Positions 7,441 through 15,985 are shown, counted from the first letter of the stretch. The stretch: DNA of 59,871 bases from Chloroflexota bacterium (GCA_005880945.1 VBIU01000083.1:1-59871); one strand, 5' to 3'. Notes: generated from the sequence alone by a model not told the origin. Program-made: numbers and translations.

Positions 7441-9242
7441 GCCGGCACCGCCTCCGACTCGAGAAGAGGTTCGGTGATCGCTACAGCGGGAATCGGCTGG
7501 CCGTTGTAGTGGCGGATCGACCGCACGCGGTCAACCAGCTCGGCCGGCAGGTCGAGCCGGATGAGATCGAACACCTGGCCGTCGCGATTCTGCTCCACGA
7601 CGTAAACACGCTCATGACGGGCGACGAAAGCGCCGACCTCGGATGACAGCGGCAGCGCGCGAACGCGCAGGTAGTCGACCGGCCGGCCGGCCGCGGCCAG
7701 CGTCTGGCGCGCCTCGAGGACCGCAGCATGCGTGGAGCCGAACGCGATCAGGCCGATCGGCGATCCCGACGACTCGTCTACGACTGGGACCGGCAGCGCC
7801 GCGCGCGCTGTCTCGAGCTTGCGAACGAGGCGGTCCATGTTGCGCGCATACGCGTCGGCGTTCTCGGTGTATCGCGCGAATTCGTCGTGGCCGGAGCCCC
7901 TCGTGAAGAAGCCCGCGGCGGGATGATCGGTGCCCGGCAGCGTGCGGTAGGTGACAGCGTCGCCGTCGACGTCCCTGTAGCGCCCCCACTCGCCCGCCAG
8001 CCTCTCGAGGTCTTCCTTGGAGAGAACCTTGCCGCGGTCGAACGGCTTGTCGGGGTACTTGAACGAAGGGGTCATCCAGAGGTTCATGCCGAGGTCGAGG
8101 TCCGAGAGCACGAACACCGGCGTCTGAAACCGGTCAGCGTAGTCGAAGGCGTCGCGGGCGAACTCGTAGCACTCCTCGACAGTTCCCGGAAGCAGGACCA
8201 GATGCTTGGTGTCGCCGTGCGAAAGCGTGTACGCGAAACCGACGTCCCCCTGAGAGGTGCGTGTTGGCAGGCCCGTGGACGGCCCGATGCGCTGTATGTC
8301 GAAGATCACCACCGGCACCTCTGCGTAGTAACCAAGCCCGGCGAACTCGGCCATCAAGGAGATTCCAGGGCCGGATGTCGACGTCATGGAGCGCGCGCCC
8401 GCCCAGCCGGCGCCAAGTGCCATACCTACTGCCGCCAGCTCGTCTTCCGCCTGCACAATGGCGACACGTTTCTCGCCGGTCGCCGGGTCGGTTCGGAAGC
8501 GATCGGTGTAGGCGATGAGGTATTCGCAGAGCGACGAGGAGGGCGTGATCGGATACCAGGCCGCGACGGTCACGCCACCCATGAGCGCGCCCAGGGCGGC
8601 GGCCTGGTTGCCCTCAACGAGAACCTTGCCTTCGACGAGCCCGGTCCTGGGCTCGAGATGGTACGGGTCGGTCTTCGAGTGGTTGTCCTGCCAATAGTCG
8701 AGCCCGACCTTGATCGCGTCGAGGTTTACCTGGACGGCTTTCGGCTTGCTCAAGAACTGCCGCCTGACGCCGTGCTCGAGAGCTTCCCAGGGAATGCCGA
8801 GAAGCCCTGCGACCACCCCCACATAGATCATGTTGGCGAGCTGCTTCCGCAGAGTGTCGCTCTGGATCTTCGACTTGGCCAGCTTCGAGAAAGGCACCGG
8901 GTAGAAGGTCACATCCGGCCTCGCATCCGCGTTCGAGAACGCCTCTTCGTGAATGACGGCGCCTCCAGGGCGCACCGATTTGAGGTCGTCGCGCCAGGTC
9001 GCCGGGTTGAAGGCGATCAGCACGTCGACCTGGTCGGTCCGCGCCATGTGGCCGTCGGGCGTGATGCGGAGCTGGTACCACGTCGGCAGGCCTTCGATGT
9101 TCGAGGGAAAGACGTTTTTCGGGGCGACCGGGATGCCCATCTTGAAAATCGCCCGCGTCAGGACGAGGTTGGCGGTCTGGCTGCCGGACCCGTTGACGGT
9201 CGCCGCCTGGATTGTGAGGTCGTTGATTATTTGCTCGGTCAC
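7437..9242 (-). CDS. korA: 2-oxoacid:ferredoxin oxidoreductase, fused gamma-alpha subunit
   Basis: 601 residues. The N-terminal gamma domain (about 1-190) begins with NGSGSQTANLVLTRAIFKMG. The alpha domain (about 205-600) contains NQAAALGALMGGV, AWYPITPSSSLCEYL and TSTSGPGISLMAEF, all typical of two-subunit KorA. It binds CoA and contributes to the thiamine diphosphate site in KorAB. The start is a GTG at 9242 with only a weak purine run upstream. It diverges from pntAA across about 105 nt, so the ferredoxin-reducing enzyme and the NADP-reducing transhydrogenase share a regulatory gap. Confidence 0.92.
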   Translation of the reverse strand: MTEQIINDLTIQAATVNGSGSQTANLVLTRAIFKMGIPVAPKNVFPSNIEGLPTWYQLRITPDGHMARTDQVDVLIAFNPATWRDDLKSVRPGGAVIHEEAFSNADARPDVTFYPVPFSKLAKSKIQSDTLRKQLANMIYVGVVAGLLGIPWEALEHGVRRQFLSKPKAVQVNLDAIKVGLDYWQDNHSKTDPYHLEPRTGLVEGKVLVEGNQAAALGALMGGVTVAAWYPITPSSSLCEYLIAYTDRFRTDPATGEKRVAIVQAEDELAAVGMALGAGWAGARSMTSTSGPGISLMAEFAGLGYYAEVPVVIFDIQRIGPSTGLPTRTSQGDVGFAYTLSHGDTKHLVLLPGTVEECYEFARDAFDYADRFQTPVFVLSDLDLGMNLWMTPSFKYPDKPFDRGKVLSKEDLERLAGEWGRYRDVDGDAVTYRTLPGTDHPAAGFFTRGSGHDEFARYTENADAYARNMDRLVRKLETARAALPVPVVDESSGSPIGLIAFGSTHAAVLEARQTLAAAGRPVDYLRVRALPLSSEVGAFVARHERVYVVEQNRDGQVFDLIRLDLPAELVDRVRSIRHYNGQPIPAVAITEPLLESEAVPA

Positions 9243-9333
9243 TTCGTTTCTTGTGGCGGATTAAGAAGTTTACGCGCCTGTTGGAGTGAACAAGAAGGCT
9301 CCGCCGATCGCCGGGGCCGCCTGCCATTTCCGC

Positions 9334-9339
9334 TACAGT
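9334..9339 (+). promoter_or_regulatory. -10 element for the pnt operon
   Basis: TACAGT ends 9 nt before the GTG at 9349 and no Shine-Dalgarno sequence separates them, so the transhydrogenase mRNA is probably leaderless or has a leader of only a few bases. Confidence 0.45.
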
Positions 9340-9348
9340 CCTCACGCT

Positions 9349-10482
9349 GTGAAGGTCGCCGTCCCCAAAGAGCGTGCTGAGGACGAGCGCCGCGTGGCTC
9401 TCGTCCCGGACACGGCGACCAAGCTCAAGGCGGCGGGGCTGGAGGTCAGCCTGGAGGAGGGCGCCGGAGCGGCTGCGCATCTCTCCGACGACGACTACCA
9501 GAAGGCGGGCGTCAATGTGGTCAAAGGGGCGGCGACGCTGCTTAAGGACGCGGACATCGTCCTCAAGGTGCAAGCCCCTGCCGCGGCTGAGGTCGACCTC
9601 TTGCAGAAGGGAGCGGTGCTGATCAGCTTTCTGCAGCCGGCCACGCAGGGTGAAACTGTGAGAGCCCTGGCCAAACGTGGAGTGACGGCATTCAGCCTGG
9701 AGCTGGTGCCGCGCATCTCGCGCGCGCAGTCGATGGACGCTCTTTCATCGCAGGCCTCGGCCGCTGGTTACAAAGCCGTCCTGATGGCGGCAGGCCGGCT
9801 GGGCAAGTTCTTTCCGATGATGATGACGGCCGCCGGCACCGTCGCACCGGCCCGCGTGTTGGTCATGGGCGCGGGCGTCGCGGGCCTGCAGGCGATCGCG
9901 ACCGCGAGACGGTTGGGCGCGGTTGTCTCCGCATATGACGTGCGTCCGGCGGTGAAGGAGGAGGTCCAATCGTTGGGCGCGACGTTCATCGAGCTCCCTC
10001 TCGAGACACAGGAGGGTGAGGGGGGATACGCGCGAGAGCAGTCAGAGGAGTTCCTGCGCAAGCAGAGGGAGCTCATCGGGGAGCATGTGGCGAAGTCGGA
10101 CGTGGTCATCACCACGGCCGCCGTCCCCGGCAAGAGAGCGCCCCTGCTGGTGACGGCAGTCATGGTCAAAGGGATGCGACCGGGCTCGGTGATCGTCGAC
10201 CTGGCCGCCGAGACTGGCGGCAACGTCGAGCTGACGCGGTCAGGCGAGGACGTCGAGATCGACGGCGTGACGATCATCGGCACGCGCAACGTGCCGTCGA
10301 CGATGCCGCTGCACGCCAGCCAGCTTTACGCGCGCAACGTGGCCAACCTGCTCCTGCACCTGGTCAAGGACGGAGCCCTCAAGCTCGATTTTGATGACGA
10401 AATCACCAAAGGCAGCTGCGTCACGCACAGCGGCGAGATCGTCAACGAGAGGGCCAGGCAGCTGGTCGCCTCGGCAACCTGA
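9349..10482 (+). CDS. pntAA: NAD(P) transhydrogenase subunit alpha part 1
   Basis: 377 residues from a GTG. The N-terminus VKVAVPKERAEDERRVALVP is the alanine dehydrogenase/PNT signature, and the Rossmann motif VMGAGVAGLQAIATARRLGA binds NAD(H). It is the soluble domain I of proton-translocating transhydrogenase, which moves hydride between NADH and NADP using the proton motive force. The frame stays open upstream to an ATG at 9286, but those 21 extra residues do not resemble the family and would overlap the promoter, so GTG 9349 is preferred. First gene of a three-gene operon. Confidence 0.93.
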   Translation: MKVAVPKERAEDERRVALVPDTATKLKAAGLEVSLEEGAGAAAHLSDDDYQKAGVNVVKGAATLLKDADIVLKVQAPAAAEVDLLQKGAVLISFLQPATQGETVRALAKRGVTAFSLELVPRISRAQSMDALSSQASAAGYKAVLMAAGRLGKFFPMMMTAAGTVAPARVLVMGAGVAGLQAIATARRLGAVVSAYDVRPAVKEEVQSLGATFIELPLETQEGEGGYAREQSEEFLRKQRELIGEHVAKSDVVITTAAVPGKRAPLLVTAVMVKGMRPGSVIVDLAAETGGNVELTRSGEDVEIDGVTIIGTRNVPSTMPLHASQLYARNVANLLLHLVKDGALKLDFDDEITKGSCVTHSGEIVNERARQLVASAT

Positions 10483-10495
10483 TGCTCAGCTCCCA

Positions 10496-10804
10496 GTGAA
10501 CAACGAGCTCCTCAACGAGCTGACCTTTTTCGTGCTGGCGATTTTCGTCGGCATCGAGGTCATCTCGAAGGTGCCGACGATCCTGCACACACCTTTGATG
10601 TCGGGGACGAACGCGATCCACGGGATCATCCTGGTCGGGGCGATAGTGATCGCCGCCGGAGCGAACTCTCCGGTCACGGTCGCCATCGGCCTCGTGGCGG
10701 TGATCCTTGCGACCACCAACGTTGTGGGTGGGTTCGTGGTCACCGATCGGATGCTGGAGATGTTCAAGGGCCGGCAACAGTCGAAGACCCGACAATCCAA
10801 ATGA
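10496..10804 (+). CDS. pntAB: NAD(P) transhydrogenase subunit alpha part 2 (membrane)
   Basis: 102 residues with three hydrophobic segments: LLNELTFFVLAIFVGIEVI, GIILVGAIVIAAGA and VTVAIGLVAVILATTNVVGG. VGGFVVTDRMLEMF at the end is typical of the short membrane subunit of split transhydrogenases. It forms part of the proton channel (domain II) with PntB. The GTG at 10496 lies 13 nt after the pntAA stop. The stop overlaps the pntB start (ATGA at 10801-10804). Confidence 0.92.
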   Translation: MNNELLNELTFFVLAIFVGIEVISKVPTILHTPLMSGTNAIHGIILVGAIVIAAGANSPVTVAIGLVAVILATTNVVGGFVVTDRMLEMFKGRQQSKTRQSK

Positions 10805-12186
10805 CTGTCGCGATCACCCTCGCCTACCTCGCCGCCGCGGTCCTGTTCATCCTCGGTCTCAAGCAGCTGAGCTCGCCGAAAGGCGCTCGCAATGGAAACT
10901 TCACAGCCGCCGCCGGCATGGTGATAGCGCTCATCGCCACCATTCCGCTGCTCCGTTTCACGGCCGCGGGCGCGGCGATCATCGGAATCGGGGTCGTGAT
11001 CGGCGGAATCGTGGGAACCGTCGGCGCACGCATGGTGAAGATGACGGCCATTCCGCAGATGGTCGCTCTCTTCAACGGAGTGGGGGGCGGCGCCGCAGCG
11101 CTGGTCGCCGTGGCAGAGCTGCTTCATTTCGGCAACCATCCGGCTTTCACCGTGGCTTTTCCGAGCGTGTTCAGCATCGTCATCGGCTCCATCTCTTTCG
11201 CCGGCAGCATGGTCGCGTTCGCGAAGCTGCAGGAGCTCATGACCGGGACCCCGATCACCTATCCCAGCCAGCAGCTCGTAAACGGGTTGCTGGCGGCAGC
11301 GATTGTCGGCTTCGTGATAGCGGTTCTTGCGATCGCTTCGGTGCCCTTCTCCTACCTGTCACTGATGATCCTGGCGCTGGTCCTGGGAGTGGCCTTCGTC
11401 CTGCCGATCGGCGGCGCGGACATGCCCGTCGTGATCTCGCTCCTCAACGCTTTTACCGGCCTTGCGGTTGCCGCCAGCGGCTTCACGCTGAACAACTTCG
11501 CCTTGATCGTGGCCGGCACCCTTGTCGGCGCGTCCGGAAGCCTGCTGACCAAGCTGATGAGCGACGCGATGGGCCGCTCGCTCGCAAACGTCCTCTTCGG
11601 CGCGTTCGGTCAGCTTCACAAAGGTGGCGCGGCCGCTGCAGGTAAGGAGGGTCGCAGCGTCAGGTCGGCGTCGGCTGAGGACCTCGGCACCCTGCTCGCG
11701 TATTCACGCCGCGTCATCATCGTCCCGGGATACGGCCTCGCGGTCGCCCAGGCGCAGCACGCGGTGCGTGAGCTGGCCGAGCTGCTCGAGAAGCGTGGGG
11801 TCGAGGTGAGCTATGCGATTCATCCGGTGGCCGGCCGGATGCCGGGGCATATGAACGTGCTGCTTGCCGAGGCGAACGTGCCCTACGAGCAGCTCAAGGA
11901 GATGGATGAGATCAACGACGAGTTCAAGAATGCAGACGTCGTGCTGGTCGTCGGCGCCAATGACGTCGTCAATCCAGCGGCCCGCAGCTCGCCCGGAAGT
12001 CCGATCTACGGCATGCCGATCCTCAACGCGGATCAGGCCAAGAACATCGTGTTCATGAAGCGGTCGATGCGGCCGGGCTTTGCCGGCATCGACAACGAGC
12101 TGCTGTACGACCCCAAGACGATCATGTTCTTCGGCGACGCCAAAGACTCATTGACCAAGCTGGTGAACGCGGTAAAGGCGGCATAA
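10801..12186 (+). CDS. pntB: NAD(P) transhydrogenase subunit beta
   Basis: 461 residues. The first about 270 hold some eight to nine membrane helices including GGGAAALVAV and ADMPVVISLLNAFTGLA. The C-terminal NADP-binding domain III shows IIVPGYGLAVAQAQHAVREL, HPVAGRMPGHMNVLLAEA, VLVVGANDVVNPAA and MRPGFAGIDNELL. It completes the proton-pumping transhydrogenase with the two alpha parts. It is followed by a stem-loop that may end the operon transcript. Confidence 0.94.
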   Translation: MTVAITLAYLAAAVLFILGLKQLSSPKGARNGNFTAAAGMVIALIATIPLLRFTAAGAAIIGIGVVIGGIVGTVGARMVKMTAIPQMVALFNGVGGGAAALVAVAELLHFGNHPAFTVAFPSVFSIVIGSISFAGSMVAFAKLQELMTGTPITYPSQQLVNGLLAAAIVGFVIAVLAIASVPFSYLSLMILALVLGVAFVLPIGGADMPVVISLLNAFTGLAVAASGFTLNNFALIVAGTLVGASGSLLTKLMSDAMGRSLANVLFGAFGQLHKGGAAAAGKEGRSVRSASAEDLGTLLAYSRRVIIVPGYGLAVAQAQHAVRELAELLEKRGVEVSYAIHPVAGRMPGHMNVLLAEANVPYEQLKEMDEINDEFKNADVVLVVGANDVVNPAARSSPGSPIYGMPILNADQAKNIVFMKRSMRPGFAGIDNELLYDPKTIMFFGDAKDSLTKLVNAVKAA

Positions 12187-12211
12187 GACTAATACCCAAT
12201 GGTCAGCGGAA

Positions 12212-12230
12212 GGCCGGATTTACTCCGGCC
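12212..12230 (+). terminator. Stem-loop after pntB
   Basis: A perfect 7-bp stem GGCCGGA/TCCGGCC with a TTTAC loop begins 26 nt after the pntB stop. No long T run follows (only TCATATATG), so it is either a weak intrinsic terminator or an mRNA 3'-end stabiliser. Confidence 0.5.
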
Positions 12231-12253
12231 GTCATATATGCCCCATCAAAGCG

Positions 12254-12376
12254 CCACCACGCAAAGTGTCATTCGGTGGGGGTTCCACGGGGGAGGCCTG
12301 CCTCACCCGTGCCTTTTATTGACACGAGCCCCCTGCCAAGCGACAGGAGGCTCGCGCCGCGAAGAGGGTGTGGTGG
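12254..12376 (+). ncRNA. Candidate multibranched structured RNA, family unknown
   Basis: This non-coding stretch folds by eye into a closed multi-helix junction. Helix P1 pairs 12254-12262 (CCACCACGC) with 12368-12376 (9 bp, one G-U). P2 pairs GTGTCA (12266-12271) with TGACAC (12320-12325). Inside P2 a hairpin at 12286-12311 pairs CACGGG and GAGG with CCTC and CCCGTG around one G-A mismatch. P3 pairs GAGCC/CCTG (12326-12335) with CAGG/GGCTC (12344-12353) around a C-A mismatch, with an 8-nt loop. I do not recognise the fold as a known riboswitch, 6S, SRP, tmRNA or RNase P RNA. It lies between the pnt terminator and a membrane protein gene and could be a leader or an independent RNA. Strand is inferred from context only. 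Confidence 0.45.
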
Positions 12377-12457
12377 GTCGAATCCTAGTTAGCGAGGCAT
12401 GACTTCGGTAGTGGGCGGCCCACAAATCAAAGCGATTCCCCTTGTGGAGCTTGAACT

Positions 12458-12463
12458 TAGAAT
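12458..12463 (+). promoter_or_regulatory. -10 element before the membrane protein gene
   Basis: TAGAAT lies 3 nt before the ATG at 12467 and 6 nt before the second in-frame ATG at 12470. A leaderless start at 12470 is therefore plausible. If it is active, the upstream RNA candidate is not simply the 5' leader of this gene. Confidence 0.4.
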
Positions 12464-12466
12464 CGG

Positions 12467-13219
12467 ATGATGGACGAGCACGCCCAGATCCTGGTCGTAA
12501 CGGTGTTCTTCCTGACCATATATCTGATCGGAATCGGAGGGACGACCGCCACCGCCATACGTGTTCGAGAGGTCTGGCGACATCGCAAGCCAGATCCGAT
12601 CTCTCTGGAACCCAGACCGGGCGAGGAGCGGCAGCTGGTCGCGCCAACTTTGCCCACGGCGCTGCGGTGGTTTCATCGAGGCGGTTGGGTCGCGTTTCCA
12701 ATCGCCCTGGGGCTGGCCCTCTTTGCCAACCCGACGTATCCGATGCTGGTGCCGCTGACAGTCGTGGCGATGGTCGCGCTCAACGCGTTCTACGTCACGG
12801 CCATGCAAGGCATCGCCGAACCGCTGACGCTCAGCCAGGACGGTTTCACGATTGGAGAGCGCGGCCGGCAGCGTTCAGTGCGATGGATCCACGTCACTGA
12901 GTTCGCGGGTGCCCGCGTCGGCGCCTTCGGAGGCACGCGCACGTCGGAGAAGGGTGAGTGGCAGGATCCGAAGCTCGTGGCCAACGTCGTCTTCTACCGC
13001 CTGAATCACGCCCTTGTTCACTCCCCCAAGACGTGGCGCCAGCGGATGAGCGGCTTCTCGTATTACGACGGAGTGATCCGAAATGAATTCGGCATACCGA
13101 CCGAGCAGCTGCTGAACGCGATGCGCGAGTGGCAGCGGCTGGCGCTTGAGGCGGAGGCGCCGCCGATCAGGCGTCCACGGCCTGGCGAGAGCATGCAGAC
13201 GCGCCGGCGGGACGAATAG
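12467..13219 (+). CDS. Unknown membrane protein with C-terminal soluble domain
   Basis: 250 residues; I do not recognise a family. One membrane helix is near the N-terminus (about residues 6-27, ILVVTVFFLTIYLIGIGG) and two more lie at about 75-112. The C-terminal half is soluble, with a beta-rich start (LSQDGFTIGERGRQRSVRWI) reminiscent of the bacterial PH-like domain of membrane-anchored proteins, followed by helices that end in a basic tail. Two tandem ATG codons compete for the start. It converges with the LLM oxidoreductase gene, 11 nt apart. Confidence 0.7.
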   Translation: MMDEHAQILVVTVFFLTIYLIGIGGTTATAIRVREVWRHRKPDPISLEPRPGEERQLVAPTLPTALRWFHRGGWVAFPIALGLALFANPTYPMLVPLTVVAMVALNAFYVTAMQGIAEPLTLSQDGFTIGERGRQRSVRWIHVTEFAGARVGAFGGTRTSEKGEWQDPKLVANVVFYRLNHALVHSPKTWRQRMSGFSYYDGVIRNEFGIPTEQLLNAMREWQRLALEAEAPPIRRPRPGESMQTRRRDE

Positions 13220-13230
13220 AGCGCAGGCCG

Positions 13231-14001
13231 CTACGCGGCAGACTCTTTCAAGACACGGGCCAATGTCTTGGTGTCGAACGGGTGGGCGAGGCGCAGCACG
13301 AAGTGCTGGAGTCCTGCATCCAGCCATTCTTTGATCTCTTTCGCCGACGACACGTTCACGTTCGCGGTCCGCTCGATCTCTTTCGGATCACGGCCGATCT
13401 TCTTGCACCACTCATCGAGAACCCTTGACTTGTGCGCATAGTCGTCTGGGCTCCCCAACGCGTTCCACATCTGCGCGTACTCGGCCACCAGCCTCAGAGT
13501 CACCTTCTCGCCGCCGCCGCCGATGAGGATCGGCATCGGCCCTGCGGGCCCGGGTCTGAGCTTGCCGATCCGCTCCTTGATGCGCGGTAGGGCTTCCTTG
13601 AGCGTGCGCAGGCGATCTCGCGTCTCGCCGAACGCGTAGCCGAACTCGTCGTAGTCACGCTCGAACCATCCGGCCCCGATTCCAAGCACGAAGCGGCCGC
13701 CTGACAGCTGATCGATGGTGCCGGCCATGTAAGCGATCAGGTCCGGGTTTCGATAGCCGACCGCGGTGACCATCGGTCCGATTTGTGGCGCCCGTGTCTC
13801 GACTGCCGCGGCAGCGAGAAGAGACCAGCATTCGAACTGGTTTCCGTCAGGGCTTCCGTAGAGCGGGAAGAAATGGTCCCAGAACCAGATGCTGTCCACG
13901 CCCAGCTCGTCGGCGCGGCGCCATGCGTCGCGCAGCTCCGCAATCGTGCATTGCTGGGGGTGGATGGTGACACCGACCTTGAAGCGTTTTTGCGTCGACA
14001 T
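13231..14001 (-). CDS. LLM class F420-dependent oxidoreductase-like protein
   Basis: 256 residues with a luciferase-like monooxygenase TIM barrel: FKVGVTIHPQQCTIAELRDA, VDSIWFWDHFFPLYG, IDQLSGGRFVLGIGAGWFE and MPILIGGGGEKVTLRLVAEY. The LGIGAGW segment and Trp/His near the cofactor pocket are typical of the F420-using subfamily common in Actinomycetota and Chloroflexota. It should be a coenzyme F420- or flavin-linked oxidoreductase of unknown substrate. The ATG at 14001 lies 9 nt after a GATAAT element, consistent with a leaderless mRNA, and the gene diverges from the GNAT gene by 26 nt. Confidence 0.85.
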   Translation of the reverse strand: MSTQKRFKVGVTIHPQQCTIAELRDAWRRADELGVDSIWFWDHFFPLYGSPDGNQFECWSLLAAAAVETRAPQIGPMVTAVGYRNPDLIAYMAGTIDQLSGGRFVLGIGAGWFERDYDEFGYAFGETRDRLRTLKEALPRIKERIGKLRPGPAGPMPILIGGGGEKVTLRLVAEYAQMWNALGSPDDYAHKSRVLDEWCKKIGRDPKEIERTANVNVSSAKEIKEWLDAGLQHFVLRLAHPFDTKTLARVLKESAA

Positions 14002-14010
14002 CGGTGAGCG

Positions 14011-14018
14011 ATTATCCT
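14011..14018. promoter_or_regulatory. Overlapping divergent -10 elements (bidirectional promoter)
   Basis: On the plus strand TATCCT (14013-14018) ends 9 nt before the GNAT ATG at 14028. On the minus strand GATAAT (14016-14011) ends 9 nt before the LLM ATG at 14001. The two hexamers share four base pairs, so one AT-rich core could drive both directions, both leaderless. Confidence 0.45.
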
Positions 14019-14027
14019 CTCCATCTC

Positions 14028-15074
14028 ATGATCAGCAACCTGGTGCCGGTGGCGGTCGACACCCAGACCGCGTCGAAAGATTTCTGGGCGCGGTACCACG
14101 CGTATCGCCGGATCCGGCACGCGGAAACACGCCCGGACGATCCGTTGCAGCCCGACCACCTCGTCGAGCAGCGCATGAAGCGGGAAGACCCATTCGAATT
14201 CGAGCACCGGTACGAGATCTCTCGTGACGGGCAGATGATGAGCTATCTCATCGCGGCCACAGGCAGGCCCGGCAGCCCCGGTTACGACAGCAACAAGGAC
14301 TTCATGTGGGCCGACGCGTCGGTGCATCCCGACTTCCGTCGCCGAGGTATCGGCCGTTCCTGGATACCGCTCATAGTCGAGCTCATGGATCGCCACGGCT
14401 GCACCACGCTGACGACGGGCAGCGAGGAGGAGTCAGGCCACGCGTTCCTGAAATGGTTGGGGGCCGAGGGAAAGCTGGGTGGAGCGGAAAACCGCCTCGA
14501 GCTGTCAACGGTGGACTGGGCGATGATGCGCCGGTGGAGCGAAGAGGGTGGAAAGCGATCGCCATCGACAAAGCTCGAGGTGTACGACGGTCCGCTGCCG
14601 CGCGAGATGTGGGAGGACTACTGCCCTCAGCTCACCGCGATGCTCAACACGATGCCCTGGGAGCAGCTGGACCACGGCGACATCGTCGTCACCCCGGCTG
14701 TGCTTGCCGAGTGGTTTGACCGGATGGAAATGCAGGGAACCGTCCTGCACACGATGCTTACGCGAGAGCCGGACGGGACCATCTCCGGGATCACCGACAT
14801 GAATTACGCGCCTTACAAGCCGAACATGATCGATCAGCAGTTCACGGGGGTCCGCACCGACGCCCGCGGACGCGGACTAGGCAAGTGGCTGAAGGCCGCA
14901 ATGCTGCTTCATGTCAAGGAGGTTCATCCGGAGCTCGAGCGGGTGGTCACGGGGAACGCTCACTCGAACGCGCCAATGCTCGCGATCAACACCCAGATGG
15001 GCTTCAGGCAGTACCGCGCCGGGATCGAATATCAGATCACGCGGGCCCGGCTCCTCGCACGCCCGGGAGCCTGA
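14028..15074 (+). CDS. Tandem GNAT acetyltransferase
   Basis: 348 residues with two GNAT folds. The acetyl-CoA pyrophosphate loop is seen twice, as HPDFRRRGIGRSWI (about residue 105) and RTDARGRGLGKWLKAAM (about residue 285), followed by NTQMGFRQYRAGIEY at the C-terminus. The arrangement resembles tandem GNAT proteins of the mycothiol synthase or antibiotic-modifying type; the substrate is unknown. I preferred ATG 14028 to the GTG at 14004 because the -10 element would lie inside the longer version. It is followed by a convergent membrane protein gene. Confidence 0.83.
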   Translation: MISNLVPVAVDTQTASKDFWARYHAYRRIRHAETRPDDPLQPDHLVEQRMKREDPFEFEHRYEISRDGQMMSYLIAATGRPGSPGYDSNKDFMWADASVHPDFRRRGIGRSWIPLIVELMDRHGCTTLTTGSEEESGHAFLKWLGAEGKLGGAENRLELSTVDWAMMRRWSEEGGKRSPSTKLEVYDGPLPREMWEDYCPQLTAMLNTMPWEQLDHGDIVVTPAVLAEWFDRMEMQGTVLHTMLTREPDGTISGITDMNYAPYKPNMIDQQFTGVRTDARGRGLGKWLKAAMLLHVKEVHPELERVVTGNAHSNAPMLAINTQMGFRQYRAGIEYQITRARLLARPGA

Positions 15075-15100
15075 CCTAACGGCGGCTCCTCTGGCCTTGG

Positions 15101-15949
15101 TTACGCCCGGCGCGCGTTCTGGATGCTGCGGGCCAGTAGGAGGATTCCGATCACTATGAACAGCGCCGGCAGGGCGGCCCGGACGACCGGGACGTCGTTG
15201 ATCCCGCTGATGTTGAGGATGGATTCGAAGAAGACGAATCCGACCATGAATATCAGCGCGGCGATGAACATCAGCGAACGGCCCTGCTTGATGAGGCTGC
15301 TATTGCGTTCGCGGAGACCCTGGAGAAATAGCCCCAGCCCGACTCCGCCGGGTGCGACCAGGGCCCACGCATATGCCCAGCTGGTCCAGTAGCCGGTGCT
15401 GTTCTGGTATGCGAGCACCAGGCCGACCATTGTCAAGATGCCGCCCGGAATCGCCGCCCCTGTGCCGAGGCTGACGAACCCAACAATCAAGAGCGTCACG
15501 CCGGGAATGATGATGAACAGAGGCCAGCCGAACGAGCTCAAGTCGACCGCGAGCAGCTGCACGACAAGGTAGAAAAGGCCGACCACCACCAGCACGACGC
15601 CGAGGGCGATCCCTGAACCGCTGCGGCGCAAAGGGCTCGGTGGCGCGCCGACGTGCGGTGGCGGTGCCGGCGCAAATGGCGGCGGCTCCATTGTGGCGAT
15701 CGGCGTTTCAGCGGGCTCCATCGACGCCTCGGGGGGCGCCGGCTCGTGTTCGGTGGCGATCTCAGATTCGCTCACGGCGACCGTTTCGGCCGGCGCGTCC
15801 TTCTTGCGAGCGAAGATGTCAGGGCTGCCGGCGAGCTCGTCGGCGCTGACGTGCGCCATGCCCTCGTTCTCGGCGGCTTCGTGCGCGTCGGCGTCCGACG
15901 GCTCCGGGCTCGGTGGAGGCTGGCCGGCGCTCTTTTTCGATCTTGGCAT
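15101..15949 (-). CDS. Membrane protein with disordered acidic N-terminus
   Basis: 282 residues of unknown function. The first about 110 are Pro/Ala/Glu-rich and probably disordered, starting MPRSKKSAGQPPPSPEPSDA. The rest carries six or so membrane helices, among them LGVVLVVVGLFYLVVQLL, GWPLFIIIPGVTLLIVGFV and AALPALFIVIGILLLARSI. The paired short helices with a WPLFIIIPG motif resemble the DUF5668/LiaF-like transmembrane family of envelope-stress proteins, which is only a tentative link. It sits 36 nt before thiD on the same strand. Confidence 0.72.
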   Translation of the reverse strand: MPRSKKSAGQPPPSPEPSDADAHEAAENEGMAHVSADELAGSPDIFARKKDAPAETVAVSESEIATEHEPAPPEASMEPAETPIATMEPPPFAPAPPPHVGAPPSPLRRSGSGIALGVVLVVVGLFYLVVQLLAVDLSSFGWPLFIIIPGVTLLIVGFVSLGTGAAIPGGILTMVGLVLAYQNSTGYWTSWAYAWALVAPGGVGLGLFLQGLRERNSSLIKQGRSLMFIAALIFMVGFVFFESILNISGINDVPVVRAALPALFIVIGILLLARSIQNARRA

Positions 15950-15985
15950 GGCGACCAGCTTAACGCCAGCAGGCCGCCGACCCCT

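Noticed and set aside
12368-12390. tRNA T-arm-like sequence GGGTCGAATCCTAG
   Set aside because: No matching acceptor, anticodon or D arms could be drawn around it, and its 5' part pairs better in the P1 helix of the RNA candidate.
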